NCBI GenBank assembly: GCA_018296165.2
Contig: JACKQL020000110.1
Location: 92,284 to 156,283 of the forward strand
Reading direction: 5' to 3'
Origin: Termitomyces sp. T153
Lineage: Eukaryota > Basidiomycota > Agaricomycetes > Agaricales > Lyophyllaceae
Length of the DNA stretch: 64,000 nt
In this document: in pieces, positions 1-13,610 of the stretch
Layout: the number at the start of each line of letters is the position of its first letter
How positions within the stretch are numbered: the stretch's first letter is position 1
Made by a program: the position numbers and the translations under genes
Notes under the pieces: model-generated
Databases searched by the model: none
Seen by the model: only the letters and a program-made list of their open reading frames with translations
What the model was told of the DNA's origin: nothing

Positions 1-3000
1 AAAGCACAAGAAGGAAGGTGGTGGCAAAGCTTGGATGATGATAGACCTTACTATAGATGATATGGTAAGCCTGCCTATAAACTTCAAACCTTCCTCATTT
101 TAATTGAACTGAGGATGTAGAGGTCATTGGTAGTGACAAAATAGATTTTAATGTTATCAGGCTGTAGCACATTGGCCATACTACCTATTCTTTACTAATC
201 CTTACAAGCAGCCAATCTGATTCAAAAGACTCATAATACAAGTACCAACTGGAATATCATGTCAGTGCCCCCTCATGGTTGATGTGACTTCTCTGATCCT
301 CACTTTTGCAGCTTTCTCAAGACTTGCAGTGGTTTGAATAGATGGAGAAGCATGTGTTCCAATCTCCAGCCTAGCAGTTCCAGATCTCTGATTTCATCTA
401 AGTCCTCCCACACTCCCAGTACATGTGAATGGGCAGTGCCAAAATATTCTTAACCTTGAAGACCAGCACTTGCATACTTGTTATAGAAGCACTCTATGAG
501 GAAGTTGCTTTTTGTGAAGAAACACTGCCTTTGGTATTCTCTTTAAATGAGGCTACCACATTATATGGTTTGTTCTTCACCTCTTTATTAGCTATGCCTA
601 CTAAGAGTTACTAGACTTTACTGTTTTGGGCCCTGAGAAGACACAATCTAGAATGTGGCTCAATCTGCTGGCTGGGATTTGCACTAACCCTTCCAAAGCT
701 TTAAACTGCTTGTACATGCCCAAAATGCAGGATGCATTTGGCTATTTTCAGTATCCAATAGATACTATTGTTTGGAGGCAAACCTGTGGAAACACTTATT
801 GTGGCAACAAGGAGCAATATCCTGTCTCAGATATGCACTGGTCTATAGTCTCTACTGGTGCAACCACCCACTATTGACACATTGACTCCAATAAATTTGG
901 GACTTTCATCTAAGTCAACACAGGATGCAAAGTCTGGTATGTTGCCACACTCAAGAGTGGGTCCTTTGATGACTTTGCCAGTACTGAACTGTACACTGCA
1001 GACTATGACATTTCTGCCATGAATCACCATCATAAAACTAGTGCTGACTTCTAGTACAACCTTATTAATACTCACATTCTATACATTTCTTTCTTTGTTG
1101 AAACTCTTCAGGCTAGGATTATGTGCCTTGATCTTCTCCATGCTGTTGCAACCCCCAAGCATATACTTTGCAAGGGAGGGCACTTCTGTTCCACCTCAAT
1201 CATTAAGGACATTGTTACAGCAACATTTCTTGATTTTGTTGGCTAAAGAATAGTCACCAATATTGAATATTGATTGGCCTCTCATAGGCTCCTCACCAAA
1301 ATGCCAACCTTTTATATTGTGGACCTTACTGAACTCCACTAATGTCTGCTTTATTTTCTTCTGACTATTAGTCATTATAAATTCGAAACCCTTAATTTCA
1401 TTCTAGATCAAAAGTGAGCCCATTTACCAGATCTTTGCTCTTGGGAAGGAGTATTAAGCATTTTATACCTCTGTCTATATTTTAAATTATACAGTGCACT
1501 TGTCTACTAGCAGTACCTTGCATCAAGACATGTCAAAGCCCTCAAATTGGCTATCAAGAACCAGTCTTGAGCAAGAAAACTCCTGTTGTGGCTTTTAAAT
1601 AATCACACTTTCACTCAGCATAGCCAATCTATTACTGCCAAAGCTGCACAAAGCAAGGTTTATTGTTGCTTACTTGTGCATCATGCTTGCCTTCTAGTCA
1701 TTTATAAAGATCTTGCTCACACAGCAGGTTTGGACTAGCACCTGGCTAAGGTCAAGCCCCAACAGGTTGCCTAGAACATTGACTGGTGCTTGAAAGGTGG
1801 ACCCTGCTAACACCTCTATAACCTTATGAAAAGCCAGCCCATCATGCATCACACATTTTCCTAGTATGAAAACTCCTATAGTGTAATTTCTACGCCGCAA
1901 GATGATCATGCTACATATTTTCCTTTTCAAACATGCAATTCCAGTCATAGACCCTCTACTACAAATATAGATGAACCTTTCAACAGCTATGTCTATGGAG
2001 ACTGGAAGTGTGCCACTACACTAGGCTTTGCTCTGTATACAGAGCATGCAAATATCTTTCAGGAATTTAGCAAAAATCACTTTATAGACCAACAATATAA
2101 AGACTCCAATAATACTGATGTCTATACCAAATCTAGTGATATCAATGAACTCCTGGCAGCCTGCAAAGGTAAACCAAACAAAGTTTCTCTTCAACTGCAC
2201 TTAAGCTCAATGTACTATTCAAGTGCCAAGAAAGCTCAAAACTATTGATATATACATACTATTCTAACCCATTTGTTATATGTAACTACATTCCCAATTA
2301 AAAGCTATTACATTTATATTGCCACTCCAGGCACTGGCCTGCCCCCATATCAAGTTTTGTAAAAGGGTTAGCAAGCCAATGCATTATGAAAACAGTCCAC
2401 TTCATCTTACTATACTCTAAGTACTGCATAAGTATTAATGGCACCCATTACAGACTCTAGACATCTTTGGAAAACACTAAACATACTGATTCATCTCTTA
2501 ACTATCAATTATTGGCTTTTCATTTCAACCACCACTGACATCATGAGTGCCTCTGACTGGTTCAAGTGCCCCCATACCTGTACATATGCCACTGAACCCA
2601 CTCACAGTGGTATAAAAAACTGCAGGCTCACATATGAATTCCAGAGCACCCAGATTGTAATAGGTACAGTATCAGTCTGGCATTGCAACTCTAGTTTCTA
2701 GCAAAGGCACATTGCTTTCACAAAGCAGCACCCTGCATGCACCTCATTATGCTCAATGCATGTGCACTTGGGCAAAGAGGCTCATGTCAGGCTTATGCTA
2801 GGCTTTGACCTGATATTGTTCAACTTAGGCTACTCTTGAGCACTGAGGAAACTACTCAATAGTCTTTGATCATAGCTTTCATAAATATGATCAGACAATA
2901 TAGAGACAGCTTACCTGGTTACTGAGTGACCTAGACCAAATCCTTTCTTCACCAACTTGAAACAGTCTCTAATCAAAATCCACAATCCCTTCCTAACAGT

Positions 3001-3681
3001 CCTCTATTACCTATACTCCATCTATCTCTACAAGCCCCAGATGTTCATTCACCCATTCTCATCAACATATCTCTCCCCATTAACCCACTCTCCCCCAAGC
3101 TCCAACTCCTTAATCCTCATGAGTCACTCATGCACATTATATGGATTGAACCCAAAGCCCATGCTTAATCTGACTTTGCCCAAGCCTCCAATTCCTTTTA
3201 TACTATTGTTCATCATACCTGTCGATCTAGCTCTGGAAGTCCAAGGCATGTTTTCTAACAACATATAGATTACCAATGACCATAGAGGTCACATGTCCTA
3301 AAACAAAATCTAAAACATTCCTGTCAAAGAAAATGTTGAAGTGTTAGTTGAAAAATAAGTAAGGGTTTTGCACATCACTTTACAACCTCTGCTATGACAT
3401 GCACCCAGATCACTGTGTTGGTTGAGCTCATGTAATGGACCACCTTATTTGATGTCAAGTTAATGATCTTCAACAACTCTTTAATACTTTCACTACTCCT
3501 GCTTCTAACCCCATTTACCTGCACTTCATAAAGCTGATCAATACTTGCCTGGGACAATCTTTCCATCAATTTTATATAAGTTTATATAACCCCACTACTC
3601 TATCACCATTCACACTACTGCAAGAGCCCCAACAATCCCTATAGCTGAAATGCTGACTCTTTCAAGTTATTTTTCTCAGCA

Positions 3682-4410
3682 TTGTTCTGCCTGGCCCAGA
3701 TCACTGCCATTTGGCCCAATCTGGCTGGGAACATCATATATGGAAACAAGATATCCTACCTTTCTGATGCTGCAGCTGTTGTCCAGCACCATGAATATAA
3801 TACATGTGCCATTTTTATTATTGATAACTCTGAAAATCTCAATACACTTGCACCTGGCCAAATATATAAATGAGGCTACACTGATTGCTCCTACCATGTA
3901 TTCTTCTCTAGCCAACCTGATTTGGATAAAAAATCCATGAGTACTGTTGAAGCAATGCAAGCTGCAGTCCAGGTGGGACAGAAATGCTATACTAGTGTTA
4001 ATGGGGGTCTAGGTCTCATTGTCTCCCAGTGGTTTACCATGCCTTACTTACACTCTCTCAACAAGTTTGGGGAACTCTGGATCATCTTTGTCAGTGAAAA
4101 AATAACCCATACCATTGCCACCACTAGTTTTGGCTCTATAAAGTCTAATGATGTTCACAATTTCACTCCACTCTATAAATTCATATTAGTCTCCACTCTT
4201 TTTTTCACTTTGTTCATTTAACAATAGTCACATAACAGAAATGAGCTATCTGATGAGCCAATGAATGTGTGGAAAGCTGAGGAAGCTAGGTATTGCTTTG
4301 AACAATTTGTCATAGATATGCTCATTAGGTTAATCAAAATTTATAAAAAACAAAACAAGTGCCCCTCAGATTTGCACCTCTTTGCTTGCTTTGATATTGC
4401 AGTCTATTAT
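3682..4410 (+). pseudogene. Decayed ORF of unknown family, probably from a transposon
   Basis: Two open segments (3682-3870 and 3874-4221) lie in the same frame and are separated only by a TGA at 3871-3873. Reading through gives about 180 residues. After the stop at 4219-4221 the same frame is open again for about 60 residues (from about 4236), rich in Glu, Lys and Tyr like ordinary protein. The TGA follows AAA and precedes GGC, so a CGA (Arg) to TGA change is the simplest explanation and fits the CpG loss of the whole region. I recognise no domain. It could belong to a DNA transposon, but that is a guess from context. Confidence 0.35.
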
Positions 4411-4989
4411 TATCTAGACCAGACATAAAGATACTTTTTGAGTAAGGTCAAGGCAGATGCTATCATGATTCTGTTCTTGTAAAGAGACACACAATACTTG
4501 ATTGAGCATGTTTTTGTGAGCTCTCTTTATAATAACTTCTTCACCAAAGCTTGCATGTATAGGAATAATTTGCTTGCTTAATAGTTTAATTTTTTATATC
4601 ATCTATAATGACTATTTTGCTTTACATTCCAATGCATTCAATTTTGCACTGTGTTGCTAGCATAAATTTTTTCAACCTGAGCAAACTGTCTACAATTCAG
4701 ATGCTGCCATCCAGCAGATTTCAGCCCATGCTATTCCAAGTGCACACAAGTCCATACAAGCCATGGATGATGCTTGACTCAGGGTTATTTACTAAATCAC
4801 AAGAATAGCCATAAATAGTCACAAAACAACTCTGATATGCCATTACCAGCTTTTATTTGAATTTCAGTCAGACTTCCAATACACATTTAAAACTCTCCTC
4901 TCTTCAATGTGTGAGGACATGCATGGGAATATGCAATGCCAGCCCAGTTCAATGTAGGTGAGTTTTAGTGCAATTTACTCAATTTTAAC

Positions 4990-5573
4990 TCTAAGTAAAC
5001 ATTTGTAATAGCCCCCACAAGAAGAGCAAGACATCTAAAAACCCATGCCCAGTTACTTTTTCCCATTGTCTGATGAAGCTACAGCCACTAATAACTCCAA
5101 TACCTGTTTTTTTGAAAAACTGTGGCTATTCTTTACTGACTCACTGCAACCTGGCCCTCTAGCAGCTGCAACCTCTTCACTCAGTTTATATAGCATTATT
5201 CAAGAAGCACTAGAAGACCAAGCCATGCTTCAGTCCCTCTCTATTCTCATTAGCCTCTTCAATTATGACTATACTACTCACTCATGTTGAGACCATTAAG
5301 TGGACTAAGTGGGCATTAGATCTTTCTAGCACCCAACTACTTCATGTTGATTTCAAAAGCTCTCAGGCAGCCAATTTCCTACTAGCCTACATGTTCAAAG
5401 CAGCCTTCAGATCATATACAATCTCTAATGCCACACAAGTTTTAAAAAATCTGGCTTTGGTACTTGCTAGTTCTATAAACTATTTACCATGCCAAATTAA
5501 CTACTGTTTAATAGAATCAAGATGTCCAACTATTTGTCACCAACCTCACAACAGTTACAGGCCTTATAGCTAG
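4990..5573 (+). pseudogene. Two overlapping ORF remnants, unrecognised
   Basis: Open frames of 81 and 102 codons (5045-5290 and 5265-5573) overlap by 26 bases in different frames, as expected for one coding region broken by a small frameshift. Composition is protein-like (Leu, Ala and Ser rich) and no motif is recognised. It follows the decayed ORF at 3682-4410 and may be a later part of the same element. Chance open frames in AT-rich DNA remain possible. Confidence 0.2.
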
Positions 5574-7607
5574 TCCATTGTTATCTACTGCACTCACTCA
5601 ACATATCCATTTCCAAATTATACTTGAATGAGCTCAGTTAATGGTCAATTTCTTGAAGGATATGGCTCTGCACTGAATAATCACATCTATGCCACAATTA
5701 TATAAGCATCTTAGTTAGCTAGACTAAATAACAATCATGTATTATAACCTTAAGTCTGAAATTAAAATAACAAAAGTACTTGATATATCTTCTCTACAGT
5801 CATTTTATTTGGTGCTGGGTCCTGCACATATATATTCAGTTTCCATAATTCTGGGTCCTATATATTCATGTTCAATTGTGCACATTTCAATCACAAAAGT
5901 AGCCTGCCTGCCAAGTTATGGTTTTTTTTTGCATTATGCATTAAAATCACAAAACTTCTGACTGCCAGAATTACATCAAATACCCTATCTTATTGTAGTG
6001 GATACTTTCTTCTAGACAACTTAGTAAACAAAAGTGTTGATAATAAATAAGGGTGTGAATGATAGATGGAATTGATTTAAATGGGGGTGACTTGTGAAGT
6101 TGAGGTGGTCTACTGCAATCAGTCAAATAAGTTAAAAGGAGAAAGAAAGTGGTTTTCTACCATGTGGAAACATGCTGAAGTATTTGCACTTGTACTGCTA
6201 CATAGGACTGTGTATTGGAATGTGGTGCACTATTAAGATATATGTAATAGGCCTATCATTACTCTAAATTGGCTTGCATATTCAGGTGCCATAGGTAGTG
6301 ATAAAAATAAAACCCAGCAATAGAAGAAATAAGTAGCTTCCAAAATGGATTATTAGTGCCAGTCAGAAGCTCAAGCTTATTTTATTTTTGCATAGCTATG
6401 TATTCAAATCATTGAAGATAATATCCAGAATACCCTCAGTCAATTAGCCAAAGCTGGCCATCTGTTTCAATGATGACATTGCATAGATGATGTCTTAGTG
6501 TGAAAAGATAAGTGGCTTTGAATAATCAAAAAGAGTATCTAAGTTAAAATTATATCTGTTAATAATCTGTTTCTGCTACTCATTGAAATATTGAGCAAAG
6601 TGAGACTAGGAGGTAAATGAGCCACAAGCAGAGTGAACATGGCTAAAAACTGGAGTGAAGGCCTCCTGGGGTGCAAGGCAAGTGATGGAACCAGAAAGTG
6701 TGTTAGCTGATGCAGTCAAACAGCAGAGCTGATAAATATATTTGCACAGAGTGCAAGCAATGTAAATTTTTTTTTAGATAGAGAGCTTAGGCCACAGTTA
6801 ATCTAGAGTCTAGCCTAAATAGCAAGCTTGTAAACAGTAAGCAAAGATTTGACAGGGTGAGTCTGATTTGGTATGTAATTTATAATTAGCAAAATGCAGT
6901 GTTTATATTTGATGAGGCAATGAACTCAAGGGACAAGAATGGTGGACTTGGCAAGGAGCAAGTTCTGGACATTTTCTTTACAAGAATTATGAGGGTAGAG
7001 GTGAGCTGCACATTAATATTTGATAACAGTGTTATATATAAAGCATTTGACAGTTCTTTTGGGCTCTAGAACAAAGAGAGCTTGGTTGCTTTGTTTGAAA
7101 ATGCTTTAGTTGCTGAGGTGGCCAATATCTAAAAGCTGATAAATAAGAAGAGGCACAGGTCAGTAAGAGGCACTGCCAAAGTAAGGAATAAGAGTAATCT
7201 GCATAGTTAATAGAGCAATTCAACATGAGTAAAAAAAAGTTGTTATGATATCCAAAGTATTTGTAATAAGGCCAAATGTTGTGTAAAGGAGCCACTTAAT
7301 AGTAATGTTTATTATGCATGAAAAAGAGTTGAAGAAAGGCCAGGCACATGGGAGGATGCAATTAGATGGGAAATCTAGTGAGATGAGGTTAAGTGAGGTA
7401 AAATGGAATGATCATGAAAAGTGGGCAAAGGTTAGATTAAATGGAAATGGAGAGAAAAGATATGAAAGGTTTTAATATGGGTAATAATAGCATAGGTTAG
7501 CAAAGCTTTGAACATCAATAAAGAGAAATGAAATAGAGGCAAGAGTTGCTAGGTATGACTTAGTTAAGAAGCATAAGTAAGTGATGGAGTTCAATGTAGC
7601 ATGGATG

Positions 7608-7985
7608 GCCTGTTATTGTGGAGTGATAGTGTCTAGCTTAAGATGAATTATGCTTCATACAAAATTACATTTTTGCCTGTGAATAAGTATTATAGCCCTT
7701 TTCCTAGAGCAAGTTGAGCAGTGTGTCAATTTGAAGACTAATATAGCTTAGACAGCCTGTTATTGTAGATTGATAGTGTCTAGCTTAAGAGAAATTATGC
7801 CTTAGGTAGAGATAACATTCTCACTTACTGATAAGTAGTATGGCCCTCTGCTCAGGGCCTGTTGCATAGCCTATCAGTATGAAATGATGGTGGCAGGCTT
7901 AAAATAGATTATATCTTGCATAAGGGCACATTGTGGTCTCTTAATAATTATTATGCTCAACTATTCATGATCAGTGTTAATTGGT
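7608..7985. repeat. Three degenerate tandem copies of a 115-147 bp unit
   Basis: Copies begin near 7608, 7755 and 7869. The first two share the starts GCCTGTTATTGT and GATAGTGTCTAGCTTAAG and later a TAAGTA(T/G)TATAGCCC-like block. The third keeps a weaker version (GCCTATCAGTATGAAATGAT and AGGCTTAAAATAGATTAT). The unit has no coding appearance. It is a decayed local satellite. Confidence 0.6.
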
Positions 7986-9540
7986 GAAGCTATGGAAATT
8001 TGCAGGGGTCATCTCATTAACTGTTTAATGATGTGAGTAGTGGCAATGGAAGCTTATCACCTAAATGACTGTAAGCTCCTACATTGGTATATGATGCAAG
8101 AGAGATATAATATATAGTTGCTAACTTATAATGTTTAGAAGAATTACTGCTGTGCACTTGAGTCCAGAGAGTTGCATTATTTTTGACATTTATACTATTA
8201 ATGATGGTAACCCTTACATTGGCTTTGAATAAGCATAGATGTTATTGTTTTATTAGTGCATGCAATAATGAAGGAGCAGATTCAGAGGCTACAAATATAT
8301 CTTAAGCTTAAATTGTATTGCAAGCTGCCAGATTGAGCTAGCAAGCAGTGTTAGAGCAAAAATTAGTTATTTGGAGCAGTTTTTGCTTAGAAATTGCATA
8401 GAAAGGTTTTTATTAAATGTTAAAAGTAGTGGCTGTTGTACCTAGGTCTGCACAATAGTGGCCTTATTGGAAAGTGCAAGTTGAGTGCTAACAGGTTTGA
8501 TTGAGGAGTTTAATAAGTTTGTTTTAAGAGTCAGATTATATTGGAATAGTATTTATTAAATCTCAAATAAGGAAGCAGACTATGTTGAATGACTTGTTGA
8601 TTAGAATGGTTGTTTGACTTGAAAACTTGGCTCTTGGCTTTAATTGATTTTAATAGTAGTTAAAGAGTAGTCTTTGTAATTTTAAATATACAATATTAAT
8701 GTGATCACTTAAAAAGCATGGAAAGGAGGTAGATGTACTATATATTGCAATAAAAAAGTAAATTAAGGTAGCCTTAATACTTTAAATTATGTGGTCTAAT
8801 TTAGTATAGCACATATATAATTGTGCCAATTGAGCTCATGATTATTGAGTTTGGAATTGCACCATTATTTATTACAACTAAGTGTATAGAGATAGCCTAT
8901 TTTATTTTTTAAATTACATATAGCAAAAATGGTCATATGAGTATTTGAGTAAGAGAGTCACATGCATAGCTGCTACATAAGTTACCATGGTAGTGCATGT
9001 GCCTCAATTAGCTGGAACTCAAGGTCAGTGCATAGCACTGATAACCCTTTTAGATTGTATTTAAAGACATTAAATGGCAGTTATTGAAGTAGAAAAAGCA
9101 ATTAAGCATTGAGTGGCAGCTAGTAAAGCAGAGAAAGCAGTCAAATAAAAGAGTGATTGCAGATCCAATTAATAGAAATATAGTTAAAATGTCTAATGAG
9201 AGATTTATAACTGAGAGGGAAATGCAGGGCTAATTTTATTAAGAACATTCAGATATCAAGACTTGCTGTCAGTGGTCTAAAAGAGATTTTGTAAAAACTT
9301 ACAGTGGCCAGCAATTCTCCAAGCTATTATTTTATGCCATTTCATGACTGTTTAGCTTTCTCTCATTGTTTAGCTTCATCATTTGTGCTTTGCAATCATG
9401 TATGCTCTTTTTCTTTACCTCCAATGCCAGTCAATAACATTATTGATGTTGTTATAGCATTTCACTGCTACTCACCAACTAATATATGTACAAAGATTGG
9501 CATGCTTATTAAAAATGCTATAGCTGCAATCACTTTATAG

Positions 9541-10090
9541 AACAAGCATTGTTTAATGCTCATTGCTGTGATCTGACTGATTTATAATAAAAGCTGAATT
9601 TTAATTATATCATTATATTAATTTTTTGCTATTTGCATTTCAATTATTTTATTGCTGTTGGTTTTAGTTATGTTGTATTTTAATTACTATTATATATATA
9701 TACCAATTTTCTACTGTATAGAATTAATTTTGCTGATGTTGATTTTTGGTCTTATTAGTTATATATCAAATATATACAGATTTTTTACTAACAAAGTCTG
9801 AATTATCTTGTTATATATTAATACTCAAATTAAATTTGTAGATTCTGACTTCCAGTCACCTTATATACACATAAATTTCTTTTGGACTGCATCTGAGTTA
9901 TTTTATTACTTTTGATTTAGCTGATGCTGATTTTTATATAAAGATACTAATTTGTTACTAAAGAAATAGATAAATAAATAAATTTAAATGGTATTTTATA
10001 AATCAATGAATTTATACAATCTAAATTTTAAAAAAAAGCTAAAAATATAAATAATATAATTTTATAAAGTAATTAACAATAATAAACAGA
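9541..10090. repeat. Extremely AT-rich low-complexity stretch
   Basis: There are long runs of A and T with short TATATATATA tracts and very few G or C. No coding signal was seen. It could be the interior of an old element or simply low-complexity DNA. Confidence 0.6.
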
Positions 10091-11079
10091 TTGAAAGCAC
10101 TGCTCTAGCAATTGCTTTTGTAAGTATGTTGCATGTATATTAAGTTGATTGAGCAGCTGCTAATTATAAGACTATTGGATATTCAGTTTAGCTGAACTTT
10201 ATACTCAAACTTGCAACTCCTTAAAATACAGCTCTCCACAACCTGCTTATTTAGTGCTTGCTTTAACCACTTTTCTGCCTTCTAATGCAACTGGTTGGCT
10301 TTGAAAAATCTTCTGACAATACTGCTTCTAACTGTGTATATGATCATTGAACTAATGCCTATTTTAAACTTTTCATTTTGCTTCAATATTAATTTTCTCA
10401 TGCAAAAGAGCTATGCTATTGTGCTATATCACACTGTTGTTATGTTCACACAATACTACAACTACTATTCTTCCTAAAACTATCAGGCACCTGGTCATAG
10501 ATGTTTAAAATAGTACTGAGTTTATATTTCATCTAAATTGAGTGGACCCTGCATTTACACAGGCTAAAAAAGTCCTTATTAGTTGCATCACAATTGAAAA
10601 TTGTAATATTACTTTGAATTTGTTAAATAGTAACTTGAAAAGGTCTAAAGTAGTGCACTAGTAATGTTAGCTTTAAATTAGTGGTACATTTTGACTTATT
10701 GGTCAGTTTTAGTGTCACTACACAATGTAAGTGGTTATTATTTTTTATTATTTCATTTCTAATTACTTTGTGATATGTTTACCCTTGTTGTTTGTTATTC
10801 AGACACACTCCAACATATTACTTATGGTATTTTCATGCATTGTTATTTATTGCTGGTTCTGTGCATGTTTATCATTTCTGCAAGCAGCAAAATTATATAA
10901 AGTTTGGTGGAAATCAGCATCAAAATAGTAACAAAATGATATTTTGACATTTCATGCTGAGCAAATATCATTAACATGGTGTTCTGATATATACCTCTTT
11001 TTTTGCTTTAAATAATGTATAACCATAATGTATACATTTAATTTACTTGTATTATGCAGCTTATACACTCATTTTAATC

Positions 11080-11390
11080 AAAATGCCTACCATCTCATAT
11101 TGAAGAGATATGACAAGGCCAACCATTTAGTCACAGCATTTCATGCCTACTCCAACAATGCATAGCAACATTTGAATGAGGCCTTTACATATAGCTACTC
11201 AGGAAGGCTATACAATTGGACAGCCAGCCATATTGAAGTCTTGCACATGGTGCCAAAAAAAGTGACAAAAAATCATGTATTCAACAAAAGTTTAAAAGAA
11301 ATAGTGAGTCTACCATTTTACTTTTTTATTTTTTGTCCTATATACTTTTGCTGTGGCCCATTGTTCCATACTAATAGATCATTATAGTGT
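11080..11390 (+). pseudogene. Short ORF remnant with internal TAG
   Basis: The frame from about 11,080 reads as plausible protein (Lys, His, Tyr and Asn rich), is interrupted by a TAG at about 11,162, and continues open through 11172-11387 in the same frame. There is no recognised family. This is the same kind of decay as at 3682-4410. Confidence 0.2.
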
Positions 11391-13234
11391 GCCAGAGCCA
11401 TCAGTCAACACAACACATTAGCAGGTCAAGTATTTTTCTTTGATCAGACATAGGTAAGTCTTTTTTGAATGTTAAAAATAACCAGATTTTGATCTATTTT
11501 TAATTAAATATACATTTTGTTGCTCTTATATACACATTGAAAACAATATATTACTATTCAACATATAAAATGTAGTAAAATAACAAAGTCACTTCATATA
11601 TTGAATTGTGTGGATGTGCTGAACTCATAGTATAGACCTTGAACTTAACTAAAAATGTGAGGAGAAATGTTAGAATACATTTAAAAGCACATATATTGTA
11701 AACCATATGAATTCACAATTTCCAAAGGGGCAGATATAGGAAACAACATAGATTTGATGTAGCTAGCAGTACATGACATTGACAAGAGCTATAAACTTTG
11801 ACCAAATATCTGACTTCTCTTTCTAAAAATTTTTGCATGTGCACAAGGTGTTGCCCAAGTAGGTGGCACATTGAATATAGCTGTATAAAAGTTTTAGCAA
11901 TTTGAGTGAGTGAGCATGAATAAATAGAACTTACTAGGTCAATGGCACAAGGCTGATCCTTGCAAACATGAAGTTTGTAGGCAGGTGGGAATGAACTTGC
12001 CTAATTGATAAGGGACTTGGTGCTTCCAAGCCTGCATGATAATGACATAATACAAACAATGAAACTGTTGGCCTAGCATTGGGGACACCATTGAAAGTTG
12101 TGCATAAGACTATGACAATGAGGAAATAGTAGAGTAGCAGCAATGACATAGGCAAAAAGAGGCAAGCATCAATGAAAAGCTATGAGTTACATAGATATTA
12201 AGTGTATAAATCTATATAATGTAGCTACTTCATTTACAAACATGGGCACAGAAAATGACAGTAGTAGCTTGGCAAGCATAAGAAAAATGAGGCTGAAGGA
12301 ATAACAAAAATTGTGAGTAATGATTAGATTAGAGGGAGCAGGCTAATTTGATGTACCTCAGCAAATGTAAGAAGTGGTGAACACCCAAGCCAACAAACCT
12401 GACATGGCACATTATAGATATGCTTCACACTGATGGAGGATGTCTAGAATGACTTTGAAGGTGTTACTAATTGTTATGAAGTGAATTGAGGGGGAGTAAG
12501 CAGGGGTAGTGCCTAAAATGGTCAAAATTGTAGTACTGGGCTCTTAGAGCAAAGAGAACATTGACAATGACTGTACAACACATGTATCATATTAGTAGGA
12601 ATAACATCATAAATTTCAGCAAATATACCTTGAAATCTCTTGCTGCTCAGGTCTCAACATGTCTGAATTAATGCTAAGTCCTTGCATGTCCTTGTTGCAT
12701 ATTAATGGTATAAGGAACATATGGTGGGTAAATGACAAAGATAAGAGTTCCCCCTCCTTAACAGCAGAGAACTTTGTTGGGTGAGAAATGTGTCCAACAA
12801 GGTGTGGAGGGGAGACAATGATAAGAAAAACAAAAGTAAGATTGTGGTAAACAAATACATCAGATAAGATAATTGCAACTCCAATGATTTGACTTAATAA
12901 CACTAAATCTTAACTTAGCTTCAAAGTAGAATGCATATGCATGTGTGGCTAAAAGAGCACAGAGTCACTCACTAGCTAATGCTGTTTTGTTGTGAGACAT
13001 TTTCCATACTTAGCTTATTAATTACTTGCTAAGTATGCACTTGCCTACTATATGCTACTGTAGCTTCTTATTCTGTATCCCCTCATCCTGTGTCTTGAGT
13101 CCAATCCCATCTTGTACTGCTTTATCTGTCATGGATGGAGTACTCTCTACTTGTTCATTACTTGTTGAGTGTGTGCCTGCCTACTGTATCTTATTCTGTA
13201 AGCTTTGTCCCCTTATTTTGTACTCTAAGTTACT

Positions 13235-13610
13235 ATGCTCACCCTGAGTCTGTTCACCTTGCACTCTGAGTCTGTTCACCCTGCATTGAGAGTTCTCTTA
13301 CCTTGCACCCTGTATCCCATCTCTCACCCTGCACCTTAGTCCCTTCACTCTGCATCCTAAGTCCCCTCACCCAGTACCCTGTATCCCACTTCTCTCACCC
13401 TGCACCCTGCACTCTAGTTCCTTTACTCTGAGTCTGTTCACTCTGCACTCTGTATCCCAGCTCTTACTCTGCATCCTAGTCTCTTTACCCTAATTCCCTC
13501 ACTCTTTACCCTGTATCCCCACTCCTCTTACCTAGTACTCTATACCCTAGTCCCTTCACCCTGCACCCTAATCTCCTTACTCTGCATCCTAGCTGAAATT
13601 TTCAAACTCT
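13235..13610. repeat. CT-rich degenerate minisatellite
   Basis: Variants of CACCCTGCACCCTGTATCCC and CTAGTCCCTTCACTCTGCA follow each other about twenty times with a period of roughly 10-22 bases. One strand is pyrimidine-rich throughout. The copies are degenerate, so the array is old. It has no coding appearance. Confidence 0.65.

Noticed and set aside
626..910. Possible Copia-type protease remnant (STGATTHY near 850-873)
   Set aside because: The phrase resembles a (D/S)xGATxH active-site context, but it lacks the aspartate, and no integrase, reverse transcriptase or RNase H motif was found downstream.
9304..9540. 78-codon frame in the AT-rich block
   Set aside because: It has no ATG start, a hydrophobic low-complexity composition and no motif. 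It is likely chance or old transposon debris.
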